From positions 394,001-458,000 of the forward strand of contig JASPKZ010005709.1 of NCBI GenBank assembly GCA_030220185.1: a DNA stretch of 64,000 nt, given 5' to 3'. Each line of letters opens with the position of its first letter. Position 1 is the stretch's first letter. Of the stretch, positions 53,000 through 63,180 are shown piece after piece. The notes under the pieces are model-generated. The model did no database searches, had not been told where the DNA came from, and worked only from the letters and a program-made list of their open reading frames with translations. The position numbers and the translations under genes were made by a program. This DNA is from Diploptera punctata. Taxonomy: Eukaryota; Arthropoda; Insecta; Blattodea; Blaberidae.

Positions 53000-53640
53000 T
53001 TAAATTTGATAGCCCAGAAACATTCAATGGAAATATCTACCAATAAAACTAAAATAATGGCCTTTTGTGGAAAATCCCCAATACCAAGCAAAATGTGTTT
53101 AAATAACAAAATTTTAGAGAGAGTTAATGAGTTTACTTATTTAGGATATAAACTCTCTTTTGCTGAAAATTTGGATTTATCAGAGAAAATTGTGAAATTC
53201 AACAAATCAATGGGAATCATTAATAGAGTTTTAAAACCTTCATTAGTGCAAAAATCAACTCGTACTCGTCTTTATCAAATAATGGCTCAACCAATCCTAT
53301 GTTATGGGAGTGAAGCGTGGACTATAAGGATGAGAGATGAAAGCAAACTAACAGCTTGTGAGATGAAATTTATGCGCCGAACAGCTGGCTACACCAAATG
53401 TGATCGAAAGAAAAATGTAGAAATCCTTCAAGAACTTAATGTGTCACCAATACTGGACTACATCTCCAGATATCAGCTAAACTGGAAGGAACATGGCTAG
53501 ATCCAGGATCCCCAAGGCAATAATGAACTACTGTCCAAATGGGAAACGGTCACTTGGTCGACCTATGAAAAGACCGCTTTCTCAGGCTGTAACAGTTCTT
53601 CTAGGACTAATACCTGGCAGGATGATGAAGATGATGATAG
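53000..53640 (+). mobile_element. RTE-like LINE tail
   Basis: 52979-53500 encodes HSMEISTNKTKIMAFCGKSP, EFTYLGYKLSFAENLDLSEK, LCYGSEAWTIRMRDESKLTA and YQLNWKEH. Shifts frame, then GKRSLGRPMKR. The closest relative is 10426-11760. Confidence 0.83.
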
Positions 53641-53718
53641 AATACTTGGCTGCCAGTGCAGGTCAATGTACACATGACGTAGACATCATGCACAATACAC
53701 GTACACACACTCACTTAC

Positions 53719-53955
53719 CTTATCCATATGAGCAAGCAGACCATCTTGACTGCTCTGTCTAGTCGTCTCTCTCACCAACTCCTTGGCCGACACTGCAAAC
53801 TGTTCAAATAATGATGTCTGACTGCCTTGCCTAGTCACACCAGCATTACCAGGAGGCGCTGGGGCTCCAGTAGCTGAACCAAAACTAGATGTGCGTGCTA
53901 GCACATTTCCTACGCTCGGCTGTCTTTGTAACAACCCAGGACTTGGTGGGGGAAC
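53719..53955 (-). CDS. Rab3-GEF: Rab3-GEF exon B
   Basis: 237 nt, 79 codons, phase 0-0. The acceptor is tgttgcag at 53956 and the donor GTAAGT at 53718-53713. The peptide opens VPPPSPGLLQRQPSVGNVLA, continues through a Gly/Ala/Pro-rich stretch and ends in a probably helical segment, FEQFAVSAKELVRETTRQSS then QDGLLAHMDK. The last part looks like the family's conserved post-DENN segment. The exon is isolated between an RTE LINE fragment on one side and a PLE foldback on the other, with 8-9 kb introns on both sides. A 79-codon open frame bounded by two good splice sites, in a region where other open frames are transposon-derived, makes this a solid exon. Confidence 0.85.
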
Positions 53956-54054
53956 CTGCAACATCATGTCACAATGAAAGTAAACATATTTTCTTCAGAA
54001 GTACAAATATAGATTGTGTGACAGACCTCTTTTTATATGAGAGATTATTTTTAA

Positions 54055-54711
54055 TGAATGAATGAGTCATTTCTTATCTTACCTTATAGTTTACGTTTTC
54101 TTAACCCATTCACTTCAGGTTTAAATGCTCAATGTACTTTCCCAGAAATCGGGTTTAAGCTACCATAAATTTTCTATTTTCAGACATTCAAAACAAATAA
54201 AAGACAACGGTACTTGAGATCACAGTAAGGGTGAAGGCAAAAACACATTCCTCTACTATCCATAAATGTTAACAAAAGATTACCCTGCCAGGGGATGTAC
54301 AAAATATTGCAAAATATATGGCAGCAGAATTAAGAGAGTGTGCCTCGTCTTCTGAGTCGAAGGTCATTTAGCTGTCTTTTGAGGCGAATGAGTTAAACAT
54401 GGGAACTGCAGTTTTCTAGAGGAACATTCCTCCCATTTTCAATTGATATTATAACTGCCGGATTTTCGTCGGAATCTCCATCTACAATGTTGCCATCTGG
54501 TGTTGATTTGATGAACTTCGAGATCAGGTCCCATTCATCAGGAATTTTGAAACCTGGTAGTCATAATGTCAGTTGAAAATGGGAGGGATGTTCCTCTTGA
54601 AAACTGCAGTTCCCATGTTTAAGAAAACATAAACTATGAGGTAAGATAAGAAATGACTCATTCATTCATTGAATTAAAAACCTCATAATGTTATTTCCCA
54701 TATTTAACTAA
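54055..54711. mobile_element. PLE foldback, 11-bp TSD
   Basis: ATTATTTTTAA at 54044-54054 and 54712-54722. Termini TTATCTTACCTTATAGTTTA and ACTATGAGGTAAGATAAG. An insertion at about 54100-54410 separates part of the left arm. Confidence 0.72.
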
Positions 54712-55051
54712 ATTATTTTTAACATGAAAACAAAATTTGGAAGTCTTTCATTGTATATTACGATACACGGATGGAAGACATTGTTCTACGTATGAGTTTA
54801 AATGTTGGTTGGTTGGTTGGTATCTAATGTCGAGCACTTGATAATGAAATCATTCGCTCTTGAGTTTAAATGTTTATAGTAAACATTAAGAATTGGAAAA
54901 CTGACATCTTGAGGATACTAACCATACTATCAACATAAATTCAAATAAAAAATGGAACAATGCAAAATTTATTGTTGCAGTACGTGAATAACTAAATTAA
55001 ATTATTTTAGTCTGATCATCTTATCTCAATATTAATGTTGATTTGTTCTTG

Positions 55052-55084
55052 AACATGCTTCGATTATATCATAATCATCGTCAG
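55052..55084 (-). ncRNA. hammerhead ribozyme-like motif
   Basis: CTGACGA, T, perfect stem II GATTAT-GAT-ATAATC, GAAG (consensus GAAA), AT, GTT. Partner at 56311-56343 has GAAAC but CTGACAA, so the two arms carry complementary defects. Confidence 0.62.
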
Positions 55085-55379
55085 CATCTTGCCCAGACTG
55101 GTTAGATTTATGTTGTACACCGTGGATGTCAACTCCATCATGTGGTTAACCAAAGAACCTCCAAACAAGGTCACACTCAGTCGGTATTTCAAAATTCATA
55201 ACTATGTTTTTGTTCTTCTGAATATAGATGTTTTTCTAAATAGTCAGCTCTTTTGTATTTTCTAACTGTTTTAATAATTTAGTGTCCGAATTTATATTAC
55301 GTTTTTTAAGACCAAATGTCAGCAGCAACTGCAGATTTTTCTATTTCCCCATTTTTAATATTTCTTATGTGCTCTTTTC

Positions 55380-55995
55380 ATATAATATGAAAATTTCCAC
55401 ATCAAAATCCAAAACAATGGCAATGTGTGGAAAAAAACATACAACGGGTGAAAATTGAGATTGATGGAAAAATTATAGAACAAGTGTCAGATTTCTCTTA
55501 CTTAGGAAGTGTATTTGCAGAGTATAAGAGTGACATTGATTCAAAATTACAAAAATATAATAAAATGAATGGGGTAATACGAAGACATTTTGGTAAACAG
55601 ATGAGGACAGAGACAAAACTAAGATTACATAACGTCACATCAAAAGCTGCTCTAAAATACGGAAGTGAAATTTGGATTTTAAATAAAAGAAACTCTCATA
55701 AACTTCAAGTAAGCCAAATGCGCTTCTTACGATCATTGTTAGGAGTTAATAGACTGGATCACCAAAGGAACACTACTATCAGAGGAAAACTTGGAGTAGC
55801 AAGTTTAAATGAAGATATCCAAAGATACCAACAAGAATGGAAAAATCATCTGAGAAGAATGGCAAGAAATAGACTTCCAAAATTGGCATTCCAATATACC
55901 CCAACTGGACATAGGGACCAAGGAAGACCAAAACATCGGTGGAAAGATCAAGACCATCTTCGCTAGGTTTACCGTACAGGCCACATGGCCTAAAA
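55380..55995 (+). mobile_element. RTE-like LINE tail
   Basis: 55427-55966, 179 open codons: KIIEQVSDFSYLGSVFAEYK, ALKYGSEIWILNKRNSHKLQ, QMRFLRSLLGVNRLDHQRNT and LPKLAFQYTPTGHRDQGRPK. Confidence 0.82.
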
Positions 55996-56654
55996 CGAAT
56001 TTGTTCATGATGATGATGATGTGCTCTTTGGTTCTAATTTTTAGGTTTCTTTTTGTTTTTCCTATATATATCTTTTCACAATCCATATATTCAATTTAAT
56101 ATATTCCTGATTTTTTATTTTTTATCATTTTTTTCATTTTTGTTGGTTTTTATTAGTTTATTATTAATCAGAAGAACAAAAACAGAGTTATGAATTTTGA
56201 AATACCGACTGAGTATAACCTTGTTTGGAGGTTCTTTGGCCAACCACAGGATGGAGCTGACATCGACATCCAGGGTGTACAACATAAATCTAACCAGTCT
56301 GGGCAAGATGCTGACAATGATTATGATATAATCGAAACATGTTCAAGAACAAATCAACATTAATATTGAGGTAAGATGAACAGACTAAAAATAATTTAAT
56401 TAAATAACCTCAAAATATCACTTCCTAGAATAAAATATTAATATGAATAATTACTTGAGATAAATATATATGTTGATTTTTTCCAAAAAATAATGTGAAA
56501 AATGCCTTAAAATGAAGTGAGAAGTTGAGCTCAAAGTAACCAAAAATCAGCATATTTGCAATGTAAAATATGTACCAGTCATTGCTCAGACATTTTAGCC
56601 ACTGATCATTAAAGCCCGTTAACAAACAGGTGAATGTTAAACTAATGTGCTGTT

Positions 56655-57095
56655 TGAAATTCATCGGACAACATTTTTTGACAACTCACCTCATAAATTT
56701 TGTGTTTTTCACGAAACTGCAGTTTCAAACATAATCACGTCCATCTTCAGCCTTAACTCCGACTGATGAAATTCTTTGGCCGTCAACTCTTCTATTGTCA
56801 CCATCATCAGCACTGCCATCTATGGTTGAATTGATGAATTTCGAAATAAAATTTTGTTCATTAGGATTTTGAAATTTATAAATTCAATCATAGATGGTGA
56901 CTATAGAAGAGTTTACGGCCGAATAATGTCATCAGTCGAAGTTATGGCTGAGGTGGACATGATTATGTTTGAAACTGCAGTTTTGTGAAAAACATGAAAC
57001 TTATGAGGTGAGATGTCAAAATATGTTCTCCGATGAATTTAAATGATTATACCTTATAATGTTTACTTCCCAACATTAATTTAATGTAATTTGGT
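56655..57095. mobile_element. PLE-A foldback
   Basis: Left terminus GACAACTCACCTCATAAATT, right ACTTATGAGGTGAGATGTCA and ATACCTTATAATGTTTACTT. Both arms keep the ATAGATGG coding remnant. Confidence 0.75.
56715..56750 (-). ncRNA. hammerhead ribozyme-like motif
   Basis: CTGAAGA, T, stem II GGACGT-GATT-ATGTTT (G-T rich), GAAAC, TGCA, GTT. The opposite arm has CTGAGGT. Confidence 0.6.
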
Positions 57096-57254
57096 GTACT
57101 AACTCACCCATTTTCTCACTCTAACTTGCTCAAACTAAAACTAACTTTCTAATCTAATACTAACTTGCTGATTTACTAACTTGCACACTAATGCAGGTAG
57201 ACTCTTGGGATAGAATCCCCTTATATATGAGCAAATATGTTGGATTCATGAATG

Positions 57255-58185
57255 AATTAGTCTTTTTTTTTTCTTACCTCATAGTTTATGTTTTCTTAAA
57301 CACGGGAACCGCTGTTTTCAAGAGGAACATCCCTTCCATTTTCAGCCGACATTATGACTACCGGATTTTCATTGGAATCTCCATCTATAACGTTGCATCT
57401 GGTGTTCATTTGATGAACTTCGAAATCAGGTCCCATTCATCAGGAATTTCGGAATTCATGGATCTAAATTTGTTCTTCTGAATATATATATCTTCTCCCA
57501 AACTGTCAATTCTAAATGTTTTTCCAAATTTTTTAGAAGTTTGGCCTCTTTTTAAATTTTATGATTCTCCAACAAATTTTTAAAAAATTTCAAGAAATTT
57601 ATTACATTGGCATCGATAAATAGATTTAGCCTTGGTAATCTATTAATAACCAATAAAAAATTGAACACCCCAGGTAATAAAAAAATCTGGAATTTATCAA
57701 ATTAGTTGTAGAGATTGCAATAAAGTATATAGAAAAAAACAAAAAGGATATTTGCACAAAAGAACACTTTAGAAATATTAAAAATGGTGAAATTGAAAAA
57801 TCAGCTTTTGCAGAACACAGTTTGTTGGAGAGTCATAAAATTGAAAAAGAGAAAAAACTTCTAAAACACTTGGAAAAACTTTTAGAATTGACAGTTTGGG
57901 AGAAGATATATATTCAGAAGAATAAATTTAGATCCATGAATTTCGAAATTCCCAATGAACAGGACCTGATCTGAAAGATCATCAAATCAACACCAGATGG
58001 CAATGTTAGAGATGGAGATTCCAATGAAAATCCGGTACTCAATAATATCGGTTAAAAATGGGATGGATGTTCCTCTTGAAAACATAAACTATTAGGTAAG
58101 ATATAAAAAGTGACTCATTCATTCAAGAATTAAGAACTTCATAATGTTATTTCCCATATTTAACTATAAATAAATATGTTGGAAT
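57255..58185. mobile_element. PLE-A foldback with GIY-YIG remnant
   Basis: Left terminus TTCTTACCTCATAGTTTATG. The middle plus-strand remnant at 57690-57960 reads SGIYQIS and CRDCNKVY, then EKLLELTVWEKIYIQKNKFR and MNFEIPNEQDLI. Degenerate core CTGAAAATG. Confidence 0.72.
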
Positions 58186-58424
58186 GGTTCTAGCAGGATT
58201 CTAAAACACATGCTAAACAAACACACTAATGCATTAAACAATAATTGATAGGATGTAATACTATCAGTTGTGATATTGTCAAGATATTTATATCTCACCT
58301 CTTTATATTAATCATCATCATTTACTCTGTGGATTAAGCTTTATCAGGCTTATTCTGGTCTCAATTTTTAACCCTTAACTTAACAATTAATTAATCAATT
58401 GATTTAGCATTTACTTGATGAAAA

Positions 58425-58512
58425 TTCATTTTTATGATGTTTTTATTATTAATTTAACATTTCTCAATGAAAGATAAATTATATTTGAAGAGAAAAATTT
58501 TTGCCTAGACAT
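58425..58512. repeat. tRNA-cored element, end fragment
   Basis: ATAAATTATATTTGAAGAGA and TTTTGCCTAGAC, then lost. Confidence 0.6.
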
Positions 58513-58707
58513 TTTTATGTTAACACTCTCCACACTCAACCCATGGTACCTGTTTTCTGATGGTGGACTGTTTGTTTTTTAACACTTTTGTGATTTTTTT
58601 AAGCTACGTAGAAAAATAACACAGAACAGCATATCAGTTATCTATAATAAATAAAATTTGTATTTTTTAATGGTGTTACTAGTTTTTAGGATAGCCATCA
58701 CATCATT

Positions 58708-59077
58708 GTCCACCGCTGTGGTCTCGAGGTAGCTTGCTGCCTTGTCACGCAGCGGGCCCGGGTTCGACCCCCAGTCGGGGCAGTTTTTCTGGGTGACGTT
58801 TTTATCGGGGTTTTTCCTCACCTGTAAGACAAATGTCAGGAAAACTTTAAGGCCCAAACGGTCCCCGAAATCATATGGCCATCATCATCATCATCAACAT
58901 CCTTATCATTATCATTATCATTATCATCTCATCTCATAATTATCATCCTTCACCGGTGTGGAAAGCAACGGGAAGCTACCACACCTACAATTCCCTAGTA
59001 AAGCTGCAAGCATAGCATGAAAATGCTATGATTGCAATGAAGGACCTGCCTTCGGGCAGAATTACTATGGATGGATT
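58708..59077 (+). mobile_element. SINE family S1, 8-bp TSD
   Basis: ACATCATT at 58700-58707 and 59078-59085. The head has CTTGTCACGCAGC and GGGTTCGACCCCC. Expanded (CAT)n/(ATT)n in the body. Confidence 0.85.
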
Positions 59078-59085
59078 ACATCATT

Positions 59086-59560
59086 TTTTACAGAATTAAA
59101 AAAAAATGCATGTTTTTTGCTTACAAGAAAAAAAAAAAGGATTCTTCTGATCATTTTTCATTTTTTTTACTCATATCACTTGCAGAATCTGGTGATTCAT
59201 AATCATTGTCATCATCGGTATAATCATTTTAGGAACCAGATGAACCCAAAAAAATAATAGAGACTTCAGCAAGGACACGCTGTGAGTTTGATCCAGCCAT
59301 CTTGCAACTTTAACAACAACAGATGATGTAGCCTCAATCATAAAATAAAAATTAGTCGTGTAGAAATCAATATATATGAAAAGAACACACTCTACCGGGA
59401 AGAAAAATAACTAAATTTTCAGCAGGAATAGACGAAGAACATATTGGATACGAGCGGTTTCATTACTTTGCATAGCAAATGCCAGACTGTACAAGATGTG
59501 GGCTTTGTTCAGACAGCCATTTTTTACGGAACGTAATAGATACGTGCGTCGTGTTGAAAG
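59086..59560. other. unassigned intron
   Basis: No feature recognised. Confidence 0.5.
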
Positions 59561-59562
59561 AG

Positions 59563-59745
59563 TTAATTAAATAAAAATAAAACTTAAAGTTTTATATGAA
59601 TTTCATATTTATTAAAATACAAATTCATCATAAAATTCGTCTGAAGAAGGTACAAAGTACTGAAACAGCTGTTACAAATTTGCGTATTAATAAATATGAA
59701 AAGCATATAAAACTTTAAGTTTTATTTTTATTTAATTACCATAGC
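59563..59745. mobile_element. PLE-B minimal foldback
   Basis: Inverted AATTAAATAAAAATAAAACT ends and a single ribozyme-like motif at the centre. Confidence 0.78.
59641..59673 (+). ncRNA. hammerhead ribozyme-like motif (PLE-B)
   Basis: CTGAAGA, extra A, stem II GGTAC-AAA-GTACT (outer G-T), GAAAC, AGCT, GTT. Third member of the covarying set with 4660-4692 and 5063-5095. Confidence 0.7.
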
Positions 59746-59969
59746 AATTAATTTGTAAAAAAATTGTCCTAAACATTATATATTTTTTTTAATGCTGAAT
59801 TTTAAACTTTGTTTCACTTAAGGGGTAATTAGAGAATTTTTAGAAAAGGTTATATTAAAATCCAAATTATACTAGCATTTGTTAAAAAATGAATGCACAT
59901 AGAATAAAATATCCCTTTCATGGGGATCCAAAATTACACATTACAAGACAGTGACCAAGCCAGAAGCAC

Positions 59970-60060
59970 CTGGAAGGTGGAGTTCCATTACCCCGATGAT
60001 ATGATGGGTGATGAATGATAATGAAGTGCCAGGAGAGTTCTTAACTTAAACTTAATCTAA
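59970..60060 (+). mobile_element. SINE 3' fragment (62645 type)
   Basis: CCCCGATGATATGATGGGTG and GTGCCAGGAGAGT, as in 62645-63034. Confidence 0.55.
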
Positions 60061-60116
60061 ATTCCAGACCATGGACGACAAAAAGAATAATTTCCTTTAA
60101 GAAAAAATACTTATTG

Positions 60117-60330
60117 TATAACAGGGAAAGCCAGAGGGAAAACGTCCAGTTGGTAGACCAAGAATGAGGTGGGAGAACAACATTAACTATGATTTGAGGG
60201 AGGTAGATTATACAGGGAATGATTGGAAAGCATTAGCTCAGGATAGGGATGTATGGAGAGCTTATGTCCGCGCGGCCATGAACCTTCGGGTTCGATAGTG
60301 CCAGTGAGTTAGTTAGTTAGTTAGTTATAA
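60117..60330 (+). mobile_element. RTE LINE 3' end
   Basis: Last ~200 bp of the RTE family ending GATAGTGCCAGTGAGTTAG and (TTAG)n. Confidence 0.8.
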
Positions 60331-60433
60331 CAGGGAATCAAACCCAGAACCTCATGAATTGTAGTCGAAAATGCTGACCACTAGCCCCCGAGGCTGGTCT
60401 TAATCTAAAAGTATATTTTTAATTAAAAAATTT

Positions 60434-62174
60434 ATTTAACATTTATCATAATTTAGGTCCAGCTTCTGGATGTACTAATCCCATCTAGAGGGTTAGTTGT
60501 TATTGTGGACTTTAATCTTGTTTCTCTGAGCATAGGTCTTTTATCATCCCAGAGAAAGGACCCCCTCTTCCCATCAGTTCTCTGACCCAAATCGCTGAAG
60601 GGATTCTTTACCACAACATTAATTAGGGTTACTCGGATTAGCAGGTTCACCTCGAGCAGGTTGGGAAAGGAGTTGATATACAGAGGCTGAGTGTTCGCAA
60701 ATCCTCTAGATAAATTGGAAATCAATCGTGGCATTACTTATGACTATTTAACTCACGCCCCAAATGGGAGTCAATGACCAATCACGTTCAATGATTTTTT
60801 ATTTATAACCAATCACAGTCGTGTTTCGCCTAGAATTTACCAACTAAAGTTTATCATAATAAAGAAAGCACCTCCTTTTTAACATTCTTGAATAGGTCAT
60901 AGCATTATTTTGCAGTGACTGACTCCCTAAGAAATACGGCTACCAGATTATATATATAGTGCATGAATGTCAACACATAACGCATGCAGAAGTTAATATA
61001 AAAACATTTGTAGCAATTGATTATACCATAAAAAAACACTATTTGCACTTTCTTAAATATATTTTTTCTCAGGTAATAACATTCCAGAAAAATATAATTG
61101 TCATATTTACATCTTAGGACATCAGAAATGAATTAATATACAGTTTGATGTGTTTCATTTTTTCTCCACTAGAGTGCATTCTTATAATATTGCGTTCCTT
61201 TGGCAATAAATAATATGATCTAGTTGCAGTGATGAACAAAATAAGCAAATGAAGCATACCAATCGTTTCTCATTTGTTTTCAAACATCGCCGTTTACATT
61301 AAATATATAAATATTTAAAAATAACTATAGTTAAATAATGATTTGTGAGTAAACAGCTTAATTTTATTCGTTAAATAGAACTAACAAATGCCACTCTTGA
61401 TTTCCAAATTCTCTTGACTATTTAACTCATGCCCCAAATGGGAGTCAATGACCAATCACGTTTCAATGATTTTTGTTTTACAACCAATCAGAGTCGTGTT
61501 TCACGAAATATTTATCAGTGTTATAATTACCATATTAAAGAAAGCTCCTCCTTTTTAATATTCTGAACAGGTCTGACCATTATTTTGCAGTGACTGAGCC
61601 TGTGAGAAATACGGCTACCTTGTATATATAGTGCATGAATGTCAACACATGCCGCCTGCGGGAGTTAATATAAAAACATTTGTAGCAATTGATTATACCA
61701 CCAAAAAAAGAAACCACTGTTTGCACTTTCTTAAATGTATTTTTTCCCAGGTAATAATTCAGAAAAATATAATTGTCATATTTACATCATACGACATCAG
61801 AAATGAATTAATATACAGTTTGATGTGTTTCATTTTTTCTCCACTAGAGAGCATTCTTACAATACTGCATTCCTTTGGCAATAAATAGTATGATCTGGTT
61901 GCAGTGATGAACAAAATAAGCAAATGAAGCATACCAATCGTTTCTCATTTGTTTTCAAACATCGCCGTTTACATTAAATATATAAATTTTTAAAAATTAC
62001 TATAATTAAATAATGATTTGTGAGTAAACAGCTTAATTTTATTTGTTAAATAGTCCTAACATATGCCACTCTTGATTTCCAAATTCTCTAGATAAATTCA
62101 CTCTTCTCTTCATGAGTCGTGAATTTATTGATAATTTGCAAATCACTCGTGGCATTACTTATGATAAATGTTAA
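60434..62174. mobile_element. unidentified element with 17-bp inverted ends
   Basis: TTTAACATTTATCATAA at the left and TTATGATAAATGTTAAA at the right. It contains an open minus frame (60734-60453: NLSRGFANTQPLYINSFPNL, TDGKRGSFLWDDKRPMLRE), not recognised, and the 674-bp tandem repeat. Confidence 0.5.
60741..62088. repeat. 674-bp direct tandem duplication
   Basis: Copies 60741-61414 and 61415-62088 with scattered differences. Each copy has two CCAATCA words (about 60779 and 60819), TATATATAGTGCATGAATG and AAACATCGCCGTTTACATTA. Confidence 0.85.
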
Positions 62175-62304
62175 ATGATTATTACCTCATAATGTTTACT
62201 TTCCAACATTATTTTTAAATAGAATTAAAATTTATGTTGATATATGAGGTGAGGTACAAGTCTTGACATTAATGCATGCCTATGTGTGTGAGACAGTTAC
62301 TTAC
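62175..62304 (-). mobile_element. PLE terminus near the exon A donor
   Basis: TTACCTCATAATGTTTACTT and TATATGAGGTGAGGTAC. The last bases before 62299 are the intron start. Confidence 0.55.
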
Positions 62305-62511
62305 AGGTGTGACGGACCTGGAGAGCCGCGTGGAGGGTTTAGGGGTGGTAGGTCTGTCTCTATCAGACCCACCTAGAGAAGTCTCGCTGCCGAGGCTGGG
62401 GGTGGGGCTATGGTGGGGAAGGGACGATTGATTGCTGATCACAGTCTTGGGAGTAGTGGTCGTCGAATTGGAGTCTGACTCTCCTGCCGGACTCAGTACT
62501 TCTTCCTTGTC
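62305..62511 (-). CDS. Rab3-GEF: Rab3-GEF exon A (Ser/Thr/Pro-rich linker)
   Basis: 207 nt, 69 codons, phase 0 at both ends. The acceptor is a rather weak ...ctctgaag at 62512 and the donor is GTAAGT at 62304-62299. The peptide starts DKEEVLSPAGESDSNSTTTT and ends STRLSRSVTP. It is low-complexity, rich in Ser, Thr and Pro, with several S/T-P sites, as expected of a disordered phosphorylatable linker between the N-terminal DENN module and the central region. No catalytic motif is visible. Reading upstream of the chosen acceptor meets an in-frame TGA, which supports the border. Membership in this gene rests on strand, phase continuity with exon B and composition, not on a diagnostic motif, so certainty is lower than for exons F to H. 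Confidence 0.75.
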
Positions 62512-62644
62512 CTTCAGAGCGAAACATTGGTCTCAGTGCAGCTACCACACACACACAAGTCTGTTCCTCTATTTCACATTTTATTGTACAAAGCATGGGA
62601 AAAATTTTACTACAAAATACTAGCATGTCATTCTCGATAATTTT

Positions 62645-63034
62645 TTTTTTTTTGCAAATGCCCCAGGTTGTCTTTCGACATTCCTGGTGTTCTCTCCTGG
62701 CATGGCATACTTGTAACCCACTTCTGAGATTGGGGCGCTTGGAAGGCAGGGTTACGTTGCCCCGATGATATAATGGGTGATGATGATGATAGTGGTGTGC
62801 CAGGAGAGTCCCTAATCCTAAGCTTAACCTAAGATGAATATTAATGATGATGATTGTGATGGCCATATGATTTTGGAGACCGTTTGGGCCTTAAAGATTT
62901 CCTGACATTTTTCTTACTGTGAGGAAAAACCCCAATAAAAACCTCACCCAGAAAAACTGTCCCGACTGGGGATCAAAGCCTGGCCCACTGCGTGACAAGG
63001 CAGCATGCTACCTTGGGACCACAGCGGTGGACTG
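62645..63034 (-). mobile_element. SINE S1 variant with alternative 3' end
   Basis: Head at the right (GGGCCAGGCTTTGATCCCC, inverse), body as S1. The 3' half matches 45200-45448 (GTAACCCACTTCTGAGATTG). Confidence 0.75.
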
Positions 63035-63036
63035 AA

Positions 63037-63175
63037 ATGTTAAATTATAACCCAAATAATTAAATTCATTTACTCGTTTTAAAATTTCACTGTCCAAAAC
63101 AATTTTGCTAGGTGTAGGGTATTTCCCACAAAAGGCCAACACTTTAGTTTTCTTGTATTGATTTCCATTTTTTTT
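63037..63175 (-). mobile_element. RTE-like LINE fragment
   Basis: Encodes KVLAFCGKYPTPSKIVLDSE and LKRVNEFNYLGYNLTF, parallel to the start of 53000-53640. Confidence 0.7.
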
Positions 63176-63180
63176 TTTTT

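Larger units (their letters stand above)
55000..56440. mobile_element. PLE-A foldback with LINE tail inside
   Basis: Left arm 55000-55380 and right arm 56035-56440 (termini TGATCATCTTATCTCAATAT and ATATTGAGGTAAGATGAACA). The LINE fragment lies between. Confidence 0.78.
13698..62511 (-). other. Rab3-GEF: Rab3-GEF/MADD locus (partial, nine exons)
   Basis: Gene-level entry. Nine exons on the minus strand (62511-62305, 53955-53719, 44626-44564, 36401-36201, 29760-29502, 24188-23920, 20444-20286, 16241-15896, 13852-13698) join in frame with AG/GT borders throughout. Phases run 0-0 except exon 5 (ends phase 1) into exon 6, and exon 8 (ends phase 1) into exon 9. The best anchors to the MADD family are QAFLKD joined to VVNQVLEGEGVGWL, FVVSKLNRTLERK, and [19 protein letters not shown] joined to [11 protein letters not shown]. 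Family knowledge: MADD/Rab3-GEP activates Rab3 and Rab27 through an N-terminal DENN module and acts in vesicle traffic and exocytosis. The DENN exons are not in this window. Introns are 2.0 to 9.1 kb and consist largely of transposons. Confidence 0.88.

Noticed and set aside
60295..60330. Telomere-like (TTAGG)n sequence
   Set aside because: The repeat is TTAG without the extra G and is the 3' tail of the RTE LINE, present in variant form at its other copies.
61631..61888. 85-codon gene in the tandem duplication
   Set aside because: Frame not preserved in the other copy of the duplication.
62408..62866. A 152-codon exon on the minus strand extending across exon A
   Set aside because: It is in a different frame from the spliced peptide and includes SINE sequence. 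The 207-nt exon with consensus donor fits the gene better.
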